NCBI RefSeq assembly: GCF_000801105.2
Contig: NC_079518.1
Span: 18,518,800-18,582,799, forward strand
Length of the DNA: 64,000 bases
Direction of reading: 5' to 3'
Source: Raphanus sativus
Taxonomy: Eukaryota; Streptophyta; Magnoliopsida; Brassicales; Brassicaceae
The notes beneath the pieces are model-generated. The model made no database searches, was not told where the DNA came from, and worked only from the letters and a program-made list of their open reading frames with translations. Shown here one piece after another: positions 1 to 9,674 of the stretch. The position numbers and the translations under genes are program-made. Position 1 is the first letter of the stretch, and every line of letters starts with the position of its first letter.

Positions 1-419
1 GTTAGGTACATAGTATCATTAAGTTGAGGGATGTTGTCATGCATAACATATACTTCGTGTAGGTAGATATACATTGGTATACTTTGCATGGTTAGCCATG
101 TGATAGCCAATACTTCAAGTAGCCAACAATTATTTTTCCTAATAAATATAATATAATTTATTTTTATTGAAATTTCGTATCTACATAAATTAAATTCATT
201 AATTTAAAAAAATAATAGATTAGTTAGTTAGTTCCTTAATTTTAGGCATGGTGTATATTTAATTTGAATTAAATTAGATATATGAATATAAGAATAGAAA
301 TAATATGAAAGATAATTAAATTATATATATAAATATATAAAAAGAAATAATAGGACCAACCTAGACTTTTTTAATAGTCCAAAAAGTAGTCGATAAATAT
401 TGTTTCTGTTTTAATAGTA
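1..419. other. AT-rich intergenic DNA, no feature seen
   Basis: The stretch is AT-rich with short poly-A/T runs and no ORF, repeat terminus or RNA gene that I can support. It lies just left of the point where similarity to the second invertase locus begins. Confidence 0.5.
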
Positions 420-920
420 TTGATATGAAACCTCCACCAAATCTTAACTTACAAATAAAAAAAAAAGGAATAGTAACTTCCCACAGTTAGTCCGATCTAG
501 TAAAGTCACGAGAGAATATGGAAGGCATGAAACATTGGAGTGGGGAGCTCACTTTATAAAGTGAAAGTCCATAACTTTATGTTCAATATATGGTATTGGG
601 ACAATGTAGTAGATTATTTATTCCATATTTCCAATTTTCCCATAACTTTTAGATCATTTTCAAAAAAATTAAAGTTTGTAAGAATTTATATTGAAAATTT
701 AAAAATGTTTTCTCAAAAATAAAATTTCAAAATTATTCTGGAAATATTTATATTTAACAATATGGTCCTCATATTTTTCATAATGAATTTAAACACATAA
801 ATTTTCAAAATAGCTAACACATATATAAAAATACTACATCAATATTAATTGATCAAATGTTACACTAAAGTATAGAATTTACGTAGAAATACATAATTAA
901 ATATTAGATTACGAGTAAAA
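420..920 (+). repeat. Upstream segment of duplicated invertase locus, copy 1 (distal part)
   Basis: This stretch matches 60340-61075 in the same orientation, for example the shared phrases around 520-545 and 755-905. The second copy carries a SINE that is absent here, so this copy shows the unoccupied site at 542-555. Similarity stops at 920, where a Helitron begins, and resumes at 9365. The small open frame at 540-722 has no recognisable product and is not called as a gene. Confidence 0.85.
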
Positions 921-1015
921 TCCCCTATATATTATTTGGAAATCTTTTAAAAAATATGAACCTCAATTTTGTAAGAATTATAAAATGACCCCATCCTATG
1001 TGGCGATTTTTTAAG

Positions 1016-1387
1016 AGGGGTGTATTCAACCGAGAGTTTTAGTCTTTGAGGTGATTTGTATTAAAATGACAAATCCACTGTTATTGAAACATAAATTTTA
1101 AAAACTCATTTAAAATCCACTGTTATTGAACTTAACATTTTGTAAAGTACTCTGAAATCCACTGTTATTGAAAATATTGTAAGTTGTGGAATTTTAAAGT
1201 TTTCAGGTGATTCTAGGGTGTTTGGGTGGAGATTCTTAATTAAAAAAATAAAACTCAAAATCCCATGGTTTTATGTGATATTCTCGAGTAGTTTAACAAA
1301 AATCACATAAATCTCTGCAACTTATTAAAATCATCTAAAACTTTATTAAAAACAAATCACATCAAATGTTAAATTGGATACACCCCC
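1016..1387. mobile_element. MITE-like element with GGGTGTATTCAA terminal inverted repeats
   Basis: The left terminus GGGGTGTATTCAA (from 1017) pairs with the right terminus TTGGATACACCCC. The flanks carry a possible 3-bp duplication, aag. The inside holds repeated pieces such as AAATCCACTGTTATTGAA (three times) and has no ORF. This fits a short non-autonomous DNA transposon of about 370 bp. The superfamily is uncertain because the duplicated target is too short to be diagnostic. Confidence 0.6.
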
Positions 1388-2076
1388 AAGAGTTCAAAAA
1401 TCCTACGTGGCAGCCTTAGAGAAGATTTAAGCTAACCATAGTGTAAAAAAAATAATTATAATCGAATATATTATATGTGTCGCATATGATCACATGGTTA
1501 ACGCTATGGTTTGAAATCATAAGTTAATTACTTCTATATTGCTTGCTTCACTTGGCATAATTAAACGAAACTTTTAAATTGTTCTGTCTAAATTGCAATG
1601 TCATTTACAAGTAATCACGTGTACTGGTATCAAACACAACATCTTTGTATTTGAATTGATTACGCTTAGCTTCTTCCATTTAGAAACAGTTTTTTTTTTG
1701 TGAACTTTATGAACAAAATAAAATTCTGGTTATTTGTGAGAGATGTATGTGTTGTAAAGATGTTAATAAATTATTTAATCATTGTTAAACCGGACCAGGT
1801 CATTAAATACTTTGGCCGGTTTTCTTGGTACCAAATACCAACTCAGTTAGTAGTTAGCTTCGTACGAAAGTTTATGTGAAGTAACAAAATAATATACGTG
1901 ATATACAAGTTCTTAAAAATAAATATTTGACGATATTCAATTCATTTATGTTCAATGACAAATATCTTACTTTGATATTTCATCCCCAAGTATATATGAT
2001 TTGTTTTATATACCGTCATAAATCCATCCTAAAATTTAGGGGATGTCGATATCCTTTTACCAAATATGCAAAAGAT

Positions 2077-2314
2077 GACAAGACGTTGTAGCCCAATGGT
2101 TAGGACGGGTCCCCGCCTGCATCCAGGTAGGGGGTTCGATCCACGCCGGAGGGAACTACCTTGCAACGCTCTTGTCACCCACACGGATATGGGCCATGCT
2201 TTCGGCCCATTTGAAAAACTGGGAGGGGCGTCTATCCGTGGGCATTCCTTCCCCTTGGGGATTAGTCTGGGCCTTCTGGGCCTGGGATACCCCCAGGTTA
2301 AACAAAAAAAAAAA
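2077..2314 (+). mobile_element. tRNA-derived SINE with 15-bp target-site duplication
   Basis: The 5' part has an A-box-like segment (GTAGCCCAATGGTTAGGACG) and a B box (GGGGGTTCGATCC), as in plant tRNA-derived SINEs. The 3' end is a run of A. The 15-bp repeat AAATATGCAAAAGAT flanks it at 2062-2076 and 2315-2329. Its GC content is clearly higher than its surroundings. The open frame across it is a by-product. It sits inside the Helitron at 921-9364. Confidence 0.92.
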
Positions 2315-2713
2315 AAATATGCAAAAGATTTGTTAGTGGATATTATTTTTTGAAAGAAACAATATACTGTATAGTGTATTTAATATGACATGCTAATATG
2401 TATAATTTTTTTTTTTTTGAAACTGGCCTTCATATATATTAAAATGCAAAGAAGAGAAACTGTTTTACAAAAGCATAATAGCTCTAGTTAGAGAGCAAAG
2501 CCCAATTGAAACTCATAATTTAGAACCCAAGCCCATAATAGTGATATAGCCCATAGTTGAAGCCCATAGTTGAAACGTTTGATTGAGAGAGATGGAGAAA
2601 CTGCGTGACGGAGTAGTCGATAGAGAGGGGAGATGGGAGACGAACAGATGATCAAGAGGTGAATCAGCGAGGATCGATCTGCTGTTGAGTTGGGTTGATG
2701 GCGGTGTAGTAGT

Positions 2714-5700
2714 TCAGCGAACCCATAGTTGCATCATCTCTGAGGATCGCCTAGGGTTAGTTTCTCTGAAACTCTGTAATTTATTCCTAACCTGATGATC
2801 AATCAGTGAGAAAAGAGTATCTGCTGATCGAAATCGGTTGGAATGCAGGCGGGTATTCCTTTCGTTCCAGATCCAATAGGTGGTGGCTTGCCATCCTAGG
2901 AGAGTCAGACTTCGTGCACTCGCTGGAGGAGGTAAAGTAGACATCTGTGTGATCGAGTTCTCCCAGTTACGAATAGGGTTGGTTCTGCATCTAGAGGCCA
3001 CTAAAACCCACAAGTCATAGGAGTAGTTGCATTCCCAGTAGAGATGGTCCCTTGATTCAGCAGCAGCGTTACAAAGGAGACATAGTGGAGGGACCTGCAG
3101 CCCCCAATGGAGGAGACGGTCCCGCGTGGGAAGTCTGTTTTGCGCCACCAACCACGCATGGAAACTCTGTCTTGGAATCATCCGAGAGTTCCATATCGCC
3201 TTTGTCCACGGTTGAATTGCCATGTCTCCTCTTAGGTACTGATAAACCTCCCCCGTTGAGTATCTTTTCGAAATCTTACCCAGGATCTGCCATTCATAGT
3301 AATCCAAGTCATCAGTGAAAATGATTGTAGTGATAAAAGAGAGGACCTGAAGTTGTTGTTCTGTTCTAGCAGAAGGCAGGCTCCAGGATCCATTGCAGTG
3401 CAGCGAGGCCACTGTGGCGTTCTTTGCAATCCCCAATCGGGACCTTTCCCCATCCAAGTAGTCCTGAAGCTTCCCGAAAGGGCTCCAGTTATCGATCCAA
3501 AATCTGCAGCCTTCTCCATTCTGAATGCGCATCTTGATCAGCGGGTAAGCCACATCCTTCAGTTTCAGTATTTTGTTTGTCATCCATGAAAAGCTTTGCG
3601 AAGGTTTTGTAGTCCAGTAGTTAGAAAGAGATCCTTTGAGAATGACTTCTTTGAACCAGGAAACCCACACCGAGTCAGGTCTGAAGAAGAGTAACCAGAC
3701 CAATCGCAAGCAGCAGGCTTTGTTCCATAGCAAGAGATCCTTGACTCCTAGTCCTCCTTCTTCCTGTGTCCTCGTTATCTTGTCCCAGGCTACCCTAGCA
3801 GTGTTAGAGGCTTCAATATTCCCTCTCCATAGAAATACACTACAGAGCGAGTTTATCTTAGCCACACATGCCTTCGGGAGCACAAACGAGGAACACCAAA
3901 AGTTAGTAATGCCCGATATCACTGTTTTTATGAGTAATAACCGGCCTGAGAATGAAAGTGTCTTTGTTGTCCAGGAGGAGAACCGAGCCTTTATCTGATG
4001 CAGGAGAGGTTCACAGCTTGCAAGCGACAGCTTCCTTGAATTCATAGGCACTCCAAGATATCTAAACGGTAAGCTTCCACACGCCATTCCCGTAGACACT
4101 TGAATTCTGTTGATCTCATCATCCGTTAAACCTGAAGCAAAAAAACTTGTCTTCTGCATGCTTACAGCTAATCCCGACCGCGCCTCAAACTCCTTCAGTA
4201 CCTGGAGCACACACTGCACTGATTCTATATTTCCTTCTGTGAAGATTAGCAAGTCATCCGCAAAAGAAAGGTGCGTCAGTTTTATCTTTTTGCATTTAGA
4301 GTGATACTTGAGTTTAGACTGAGACGCTACTTCATTTAGCATATGAGACAAGCAGTTCATGGCAATAACAAAGAGATATGGGGATAAAGGATCCCCTTGC
4401 CTCAAGCCCCTAGTTCCTTTGAAATAACCGTTGACTGTACCATTGTAACCCACCATAAAGTTTGCTGTGCAGATACAGGAGCTCAACCAGTGCAGAAACT
4501 GCTGCGGCACACCTAATCCCTTGAGGCACGAGAAGAGAAAATCCCATGAGAGAGTGTCAAAAGCCTTAGCTATATCCACTTTTATGGTAATTTTCTTAGC
4601 CCCTTTGTTTTTGTGATACCCATTGATTAGCTCACTAGCTAGGACTGTGTTCTCAAGTATAAGCCTCCCTTGAACAAATGCAGTTTGACTCGGTAGGATT
4701 AGGCTAGGAAGAATGTGCTTCAGTCTCTTAACCAATAATCTTGAGATGACTTTGTAGACAGTGTTCAAACAAGAGATAGGTCTAAACTCCGTGATTTTTG
4801 ATGCACCAGGAAACTTTGGAACCAAGGAGAGTATCGTAGCATTTGCTGAAGAGGGGAGGAAACTGGAGGTGAAGAAATGAGTTACTGCACGGATCACATC
4901 ATCACCAACCGTCTCCCATGCTGCCTTGAAGAACCCAGAGGTGAGACCATCAGGCCCCGGGGCCTTATTTGCATTGAGCTTGAACATCATCCTTTTTATC
5001 TCTGCAGGAGTAGGAATCATGAGCATTTGAGTACTTTGAATTGACGTGACAGTATGATTCAGCAATCCTGCAAACCATTGAGGAGAGGAATACACAGTTG
5101 GAGGCGCATACAGAGGTCCCAAGACCGAACGGAAGTGGGCAACAGCATGTTCACTCATTGCAATAGGGTCTGTAATCCATACTCCTGTGTAAGTAAGAAA
5201 TGCCCGAATAGCATTATAGCTTGATCTTACTTGACAGATCCTGAAGAAGTAGGTAGTATTTAGGTCACCCTCCCTTAGCCAATTAATTCTCGACCTCTGC
5301 CTAAAATACATTTCTTCAATCTCTCTAAGGAAATTCCATTTCTGGTGTAGTTCTCTCTCCGCTTGGAAGTTGTTGGAGTTAGGGTCTTGTATGGCCTGTA
5401 CCTGCACAAGTAGCAACAAACTGTGAGTTTCTGAGACTCTCTCTTGTATTTTTGAGTAGTTCTCTCTGTTTATTGTCTTTAAATCACTCTTTATTTGTTT
5501 CAGCTTCCAGCACAGCTGTGCCAAAGTTTGACAGTCGCTTCCAGTTTGGATCCAGGCGTTGTTTATCATCTGAGCAAACCCCGGGTGTTTAGTGAGGTAA
5601 TTTTGAAACTTGTAGGGAAAGGTACCAGCTTTAGGTAGGGATAGGGCTAGGTTTAGAAGACAGGGAGAGTGGTCAGAGATCTCAGGGGGTAGGAATGAGG

Positions 5701-6358
5701 CTACAGCATGAGGGTAGGCAGAGAGGGCATTGTTATTGACCAGTAGACGATCAAGCTTCTTTGCTATGGGGCCATCAGGTTGCTTGTTTGACCAGGTGTG
5801 ACAAGGCCCAAGATAGCGCAAATCGAATAGACCCACTTGCAAGAAGCAGTCTTGAGCTTGATACATGAGACTATCTGTGAAGTTAACATTTGGGCTCGAG
5901 TGTTCAACTGGGAACAAGATCTGGTTCAGGTCGCCACCTACTACCCAGTTCTCATTTTCTAGCTGAAGCGTAGTGTAGAGTTGAATGAGCTCGTTCCATA
6001 GGTCTACTCGTTCATCATTGAGATTAGAAGCATAAATGGCAGTGTAGTAGATAGGAGGAAGGTGTGGCAGAGTGATCAGACAGGTTAAGTGCTGTCTAGA
6101 TTGGGTTAGGAGCTGAACAACAAGAGGCTGCTTCCAAATAATGACAATCCGCCCATCAGGATCAGAGAGGTGGTTCGAAATGAAACTCCAACCGGGGCAA
6201 ATCTTAGTAAGGGTAGGGACTAGAAGGGGTTCTTTTATATGAGTTTCTAATAAGGCACCAAAAGTAGGCTTTTGAATATATAGCCAATCTACAAAAGGTT
6301 TATGCTTTGCCGGGTCATTTAGACCACGGACATTCCAAAAAAAGAGTTTGACACTCAT
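2714..6358 (-). CDS. LINE ORF2: AP-like endonuclease and reverse transcriptase
   Basis: The 1214-residue protein copies element RNA into a nicked chromosomal target. The N-terminal endonuclease/exonuclease/phosphatase fold shows FFWNVRGLND near residue 6, LLETH with the acidic residue near 38, GGDLNQIL near 140 and ISDHSPC near 228. The reverse transcriptase follows from about residue 450, with FRPISCLNTVYKVI, GLRQGDPLSPYLF and the catalytic FADDLL at about residue 698. The C-terminal 200 residues carry the Cys/His zinc-binding reverse-transcriptase tail (LCLLCNAAAESRDHLYWEC). No C-terminal RNase H domain is evident. Its start codon overlaps the ORF1 stop codon, which suggests coupled re-initiation. 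The length is near normal for plant L1 ORF2. Confidence 0.95.
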   Translation of the reverse strand: MSVKLFFWNVRGLNDPAKHKPFVDWLYIQKPTFGALLETHIKEPLLVPTLTKICPGWSFISNHLSDPDGRIVIIWKQPLVVQLLTQSRQHLTCLITLPHLPPIYYTAIYASNLNDERVDLWNELIQLYTTLQLENENWVVGGDLNQILFPVEHSSPNVNFTDSLMYQAQDCFLQVGLFDLRYLGPCHTWSNKQPDGPIAKKLDRLLVNNNALSAYPHAVASFLPPEISDHSPCLLNLALSLPKAGTFPYKFQNYLTKHPGFAQMINNAWIQTGSDCQTLAQLCWKLKQIKSDLKTINRENYSKIQERVSETHSLLLLVQVQAIQDPNSNNFQAERELHQKWNFLREIEEMYFRQRSRINWLREGDLNTTYFFRICQVRSSYNAIRAFLTYTGVWITDPIAMSEHAVAHFRSVLGPLYAPPTVYSSPQWFAGLLNHTVTSIQSTQMLMIPTPAEIKRMMFKLNANKAPGPDGLTSGFFKAAWETVGDDVIRAVTHFFTSSFLPSSANATILSLVPKFPGASKITEFRPISCLNTVYKVISRLLVKRLKHILPSLILPSQTAFVQGRLILENTVLASELINGYHKNKGAKKITIKVDIAKAFDTLSWDFLFSCLKGLGVPQQFLHWLSSCICTANFMVGYNGTVNGYFKGTRGLRQGDPLSPYLFVIAMNCLSHMLNEVASQSKLKYHSKCKKIKLTHLSFADDLLIFTEGNIESVQCVLQVLKEFEARSGLAVSMQKTSFFASGLTDDEINRIQVSTGMACGSLPFRYLGVPMNSRKLSLASCEPLLHQIKARFSSWTTKTLSFSGRLLLIKTVISGITNFWCSSFVLPKACVAKINSLCSVFLWRGNIEASNTARVAWDKITRTQEEGGLGVKDLLLWNKACCLRLVWLLFFRPDSVWVSWFKEVILKGSLSNYWTTKPSQSFSWMTNKILKLKDVAYPLIKMRIQNGEGCRFWIDNWSPFGKLQDYLDGERSRLGIAKNATVASLHCNGSWSLPSARTEQQLQVLSFITTIIFTDDLDYYEWQILGKISKRYSTGEVYQYLRGDMAIQPWTKAIWNSRMIPRQSFHAWLVAQNRLPTRDRLLHWGLQVPPLCLLCNAAAESRDHLYWECNYSYDLWVLVASRCRTNPIRNWENSITQMSTLPPPASARSLTLLGWQATTYWIWNERNTRLHSNRFRSADTLFSLIDHQVRNKLQSFRETNPRRSSEMMQLWVR

Positions 6359-8112
6359 TGGGAAGGGAGAGGAGGGTCCTCGGAAGGAGGAACACCTAGG
6401 GAGCCAAAAGAAAAAAGAGGAACAGATGATTTAGGGTCAGTAGGTAAATGGGGAGGTTTAGGGCGAACAAAAGGGGTACTATCTAGAAAGGCTAAGGTTT
6501 GGTTGACAGAGAATGGATTGGCCGAAGAGGAATGAGGAGGGGACAAAATAGGGGAAGAACGAGAGCGCTTAAGTGATGGTCTGGGAGGATGGTCAAGTGA
6601 GGAGAAAAGATTTGAGATGACAGGTGGGGGAGGGGGATCAGGAGGGGAGGAAAGGGAGGCAGCGGGAGTTAACAAAGAGGTTGAAGGGGGTTTCGGGTCA
6701 GAAGTGGAGGCTTTATCCAAAGGGTTTTTTTGGACAGGTTGATATTTAGTTTGGTTCTTTCTAGAGGCTTTAGATGGGGTAAAGGAAGATTTAGAAGTTG
6801 AAACTGGCTTTGGGTTTAAGGAAGGGCTGGATGATGAGGCTTTCTCTTTTTCTTTTCCTTTTTCAGGTGCAGGAGGAGTATAAGTGAGACAGTTCCTCAG
6901 GATGTGCCCAAGTTCACCACAGTGAACACAAGTTGGTGGAGTCCAAGGGTAGTGTACAAGCACCTCTACAACTTCTCCATTTTCCCTCTCGAACTCAACA
7001 ACAGGAGGTAATGGTAGGGTTAAATCTACTTCAACCTTCACATGTGACACCGATAAGCTTACCATGTTTTTTGTGAATTCATCAGTCTCCTTTGGTTCAC
7101 CTATCAGGCCCGCTACCAAGCTCAGCCCTTCATCATAGCGAAGATCTAGAGGAACCCCAGTCAGGTGTGCCCAAATCTTGATCGCTTTTAGAGGTGGCGT
7201 CGACATGGAGTGTTGAGAGTTCCATTGTGCAGTATGAAACATCGACTCACCCACATACCAAATATTTTTATCAAGTATCTTCTGCCTAAGGTAAGAGCTC
7301 TGAATCCTCACAATAACAGAATGGTTCAGGGGGTTATTGTGAATTTCCAGTCTCTTTCCCTTCCCCCACATGTAATTAAATACACTTTGTATTTGATTAA
7401 ATGGAGGAGACTTCCCATTGAAGTAGCAAATGATGAAGTCTTGATGTATTTCTGCCCCTTTTTTGAACACAGTGTCAGGGATAACAATGCGTGGGCGCCC
7501 ATTGGGAGCTATGGTTGCAGGAGCAAGACGACGTAGAGACATGTCAGCAGCCGCACGGAGGTTCTCTACTAAGGTACGAGGTTTGGAAGTGGTTTTTCCT
7601 AGTTCAGGGTTAGTTGTTTTAGGAGAAGTGTTTGAGGGAAGGGTTATTTGGGGGTGAGTTTGAGCTACTGAACTGGCATTAAATGTCTGGGAGGGTTGGT
7701 TGACTGCAAGGGAGGGGATAGGGGGGATAAGGTTTGGATTTTCCACTGAAACTACCACTTGCACTGTAGCATTTTCAGATCTAGTTTCTTGTACAGTAAC
7801 TGACGCAGGTAAAGGGTTGTTTTTTTGCTCTATTTCCATTGAAATAGCGTCTGAGCTTTGAGTAGTTTGTTGCTTCTTCTCTGCAGTAGAAGCAGTAGTC
7901 AGGAAGAGGTTTGAATTCTTCCTGGTTCCTTTGCGAGAACCAGAGAGAATAGTTGAGGTGGAGGCTTCAGTTAGGGAAGGGAAGTTACCAGGGGAGAGAG
8001 GGGAGGATGGGTCAGGAGGGTCAGGGGGAAGGATGGGTGGGGGTTCACCAGAAGCAAACGCCGCCGGATCCAGGCCGGAAGAGGAGTCAGGGACTTTCCA
8101 AGCACTTTTCAT
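6355..8112 (-). CDS. LINE ORF1: zinc-knuckle RNA-binding protein
   Basis: The 585-residue protein is the ribonucleoprotein-forming partner of ORF2. Residues 1-60 are Pro/Ser-rich. A central domain at about 200-380 (DUF4283-type, typical of plant LINE ORF1, with IKIWAHLTGVPLDLR) is followed by one CCHC knuckle, CVHCGELGHILRNC, near residue 395. The C-terminal third is low-complexity Ser/Pro/Lys. The ATG at 8112 is about 40 bases from the element's 5' end, so the leader is very short. The stop codon TGA overlaps the ORF2 ATG. Confidence 0.9.
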   Translation of the reverse strand: MKSAWKVPDSSSGLDPAAFASGEPPPILPPDPPDPSSPLSPGNFPSLTEASTSTILSGSRKGTRKNSNLFLTTASTAEKKQQTTQSSDAISMEIEQKNNPLPASVTVQETRSENATVQVVVSVENPNLIPPIPSLAVNQPSQTFNASSVAQTHPQITLPSNTSPKTTNPELGKTTSKPRTLVENLRAAADMSLRRLAPATIAPNGRPRIVIPDTVFKKGAEIHQDFIICYFNGKSPPFNQIQSVFNYMWGKGKRLEIHNNPLNHSVIVRIQSSYLRQKILDKNIWYVGESMFHTAQWNSQHSMSTPPLKAIKIWAHLTGVPLDLRYDEGLSLVAGLIGEPKETDEFTKNMVSLSVSHVKVEVDLTLPLPPVVEFERENGEVVEVLVHYPWTPPTCVHCGELGHILRNCLTYTPPAPEKGKEKEKASSSSPSLNPKPVSTSKSSFTPSKASRKNQTKYQPVQKNPLDKASTSDPKPPSTSLLTPAASLSSPPDPPPPPVISNLFSSLDHPPRPSLKRSRSSPILSPPHSSSANPFSVNQTLAFLDSTPFVRPKPPHLPTDPKSSVPLFSFGSLGVPPSEDPPLPSQ

Positions 8113-8169
8113 TGGGAGCTGTGTCAGAGAGAGTCTGAACTTTTTTTTTGGATCTAATATGTATAATTT

Positions 8170-8778
8170 ACCAAAAGATAATCACATTAAGTCACAGACA
8201 AATTTCTTTTATGGCTTATACAATTTCAACATTTATTATAGGGTCCCTTTATATACTACTAATATTTTTTTGGGTACAAATACTCTATATAAAGCTACTG
8301 TATACGTCCTATGCATGAAACAAATAATACAAAGTAGATCCCAGAGACTTTGTTTCTCCCTCGCATAAATTATCTCAAATATGGAGAAAGATCAATGGAT
8401 CTTCGGTTTCGCAAACAGATTTATTTTGGTAGAGACAGCATTAGAGATAAATTTATAATCCATAGGTCGAAATGAGTAAAGAAGTGTTGGGTTCAAAGAA
8501 TCTGGTAAATGGAGTTATGATAATCGAATCGATCGTTTTGAGTCAGGGAAAACCTAATTTCCTTTTCATTGCCTTAATGTTTGAGTGATGGAAAATGAAC
8601 GGAATGTCATGGTAAGAAAATCGTCTTTTAAAAGTTTGGTTCAATACTTCTAAAAAAAAAAAAATTGGTCTGGCTTATCACTAATCACATTTTATGCTCT
8701 TTAAACAACTATTGCAACACTTTCAATTTAGTATTGACCGATCAAATATAACGTATGTTTTATATAATTAACAATATA
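8170..8778. other. Helitron body, non-coding
   Basis: This is AT-rich sequence between the LINE and a Stowaway-like MITE. I see no ORF with recognisable similarity and no repeat termini. It belongs to the interior of the Helitron that ends at 9364. Confidence 0.5.
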
Positions 8779-9022
8779 CTCCGTCTATTTCATAATACAT
8801 GATGTTTTGTCTTAATCTAAAAAGATTCATAAATTTATTTTTCTTTACTAAAAACTTTAAAAATAGAATTTAAAAATCATTCAACCAATTAGAGAAATGA
8901 CTGAAAAATCAATTGGATTACACATTTTTAATAAAATTAAAGATAATAACAAAATATTAAAACAACTTTTATTTTGTAACAACAAAAATCTTCTAAAACA
9001 TATATATTATGGACAAATATAG
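8779..9022. mobile_element. Stowaway-like MITE with TA target duplication
   Basis: The left terminus CTCCGTCTATTTCATAATA and the inverted right terminus CTATATTTGTCCATAATA match imperfectly. TA flanks both sides (8777-8778 and 9023-9024). The interior is AT-rich and non-coding, about 244 bp. Termini and TA target fit the Tc1/mariner Stowaway class. It is nested in the Helitron. Confidence 0.6.
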
Positions 9023-9364
9023 TATATTGCTCACAATGTTTCACCATGGGCAAAACACGGGTTTTTATTGGTATAAACATGATGATAAAAGTTTTAAGCC
9101 CAAATCGATCATGTTCATCATAAATTCAAAATAGGTTTTGGTCCATAATTACAATTATAAATTCTCGGCCCAAAGTTTTGGTCCACAATTACAATTACAA
9201 ATTCTCAGTCCAGCGTATAGATGATTATATAAATAAAACATAATTGTATACATATAAAAAAATTCGAATACACACAGACATATACATATATAGTTTGTAT
9301 ATATTATATAGTTTTAATTTAATTATACAAATTTATCCTGCACAACCCGCATGTCTTATCCTAG

Positions 9365-9674
9365 TACCATATTATTCCATATAAATGTTTTATAATATTT
9401 TCATATATGATCAATTAATGTATTTGTTAAGTTTCTTTTGTAATATTTTTATTATCGTAATATAGTTTTAAAATATTTAAAATATTATTTTAATGTTTTT
9501 TATTTTATGTATAAAACTTATATTTACAAACAATGTAAGGATAAAATGCAGATAAAAATATAAAATTTCATATTTGAAGTTTTGAATAGTGACATTAAAT
9601 TATCAAATCTTATTAAACTGTTTGATTTGCTATTGATTTTTTTTAAAATAATAGTTTTTGTTGATTATAAAAAT
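9365..9674 (+). repeat. Duplicated invertase upstream segment, copy 1 (middle part)
   Basis: The sequence resumes similarity to 61076-61365 of the second copy directly after the Helitron CTAG end. It is AT-rich and non-coding. Confidence 0.85.

Larger units (their letters stand above)
2409..8153 (-). mobile_element. Full-length L1-type LINE, both ORFs open
   Basis: The element reads right to left. Its 3' poly-A tail appears as poly-T from 2409, and its 5' end lies next to 8153. A 16-bp target-site duplication, CTAATATGTATAATTT, is found at 2393-2408 and 8154-8169. It carries ORF1 (nucleic-acid binding) and ORF2 (endonuclease plus reverse transcriptase) without stops or frameshifts. The 3' untranslated part lies between about 2430 and 2713. 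Intact ORFs and a perfect duplication point to recent retrotransposition. Confidence 0.95.
921..9364 (+). mobile_element. Helitron, about 8.4 kb, with nested insertions
   Basis: The left end is TC directly after an A (TCCCCTATATATTATTTGG). The right end is CTAG followed by T, after a short degenerate GC-containing stem (TGCACAACCCGCA). The paralogous site near 61075 reads straight through AAAA|TACCATATTATTCC, so the insertion lies exactly between A and T with no target-site duplication, as Helitrons do. No Rep/helicase ORF is visible, so it is non-autonomous. About 6.4 kb of its length is later insertions: a MITE, a SINE, a LINE and a Stowaway. Confidence 0.8.

Noticed and set aside
2081..2150. 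Possible tRNA gene
   Set aside because: The A and B boxes are present, but no cloverleaf can be closed, and the segment continues into a SINE body with an A tail.
2066..2353. 95-codon open frame on the plus strand
   Set aside because: It lies across a SINE and its poly-A tail. The tRNA-like boxes and target duplication explain the sequence.
7931..8368. 145-codon plus-strand frame
   Set aside because: It runs antisense to LINE ORF1 and crosses the element's 5' end. It is a shadow of the Ser/Pro-rich coding sequence.
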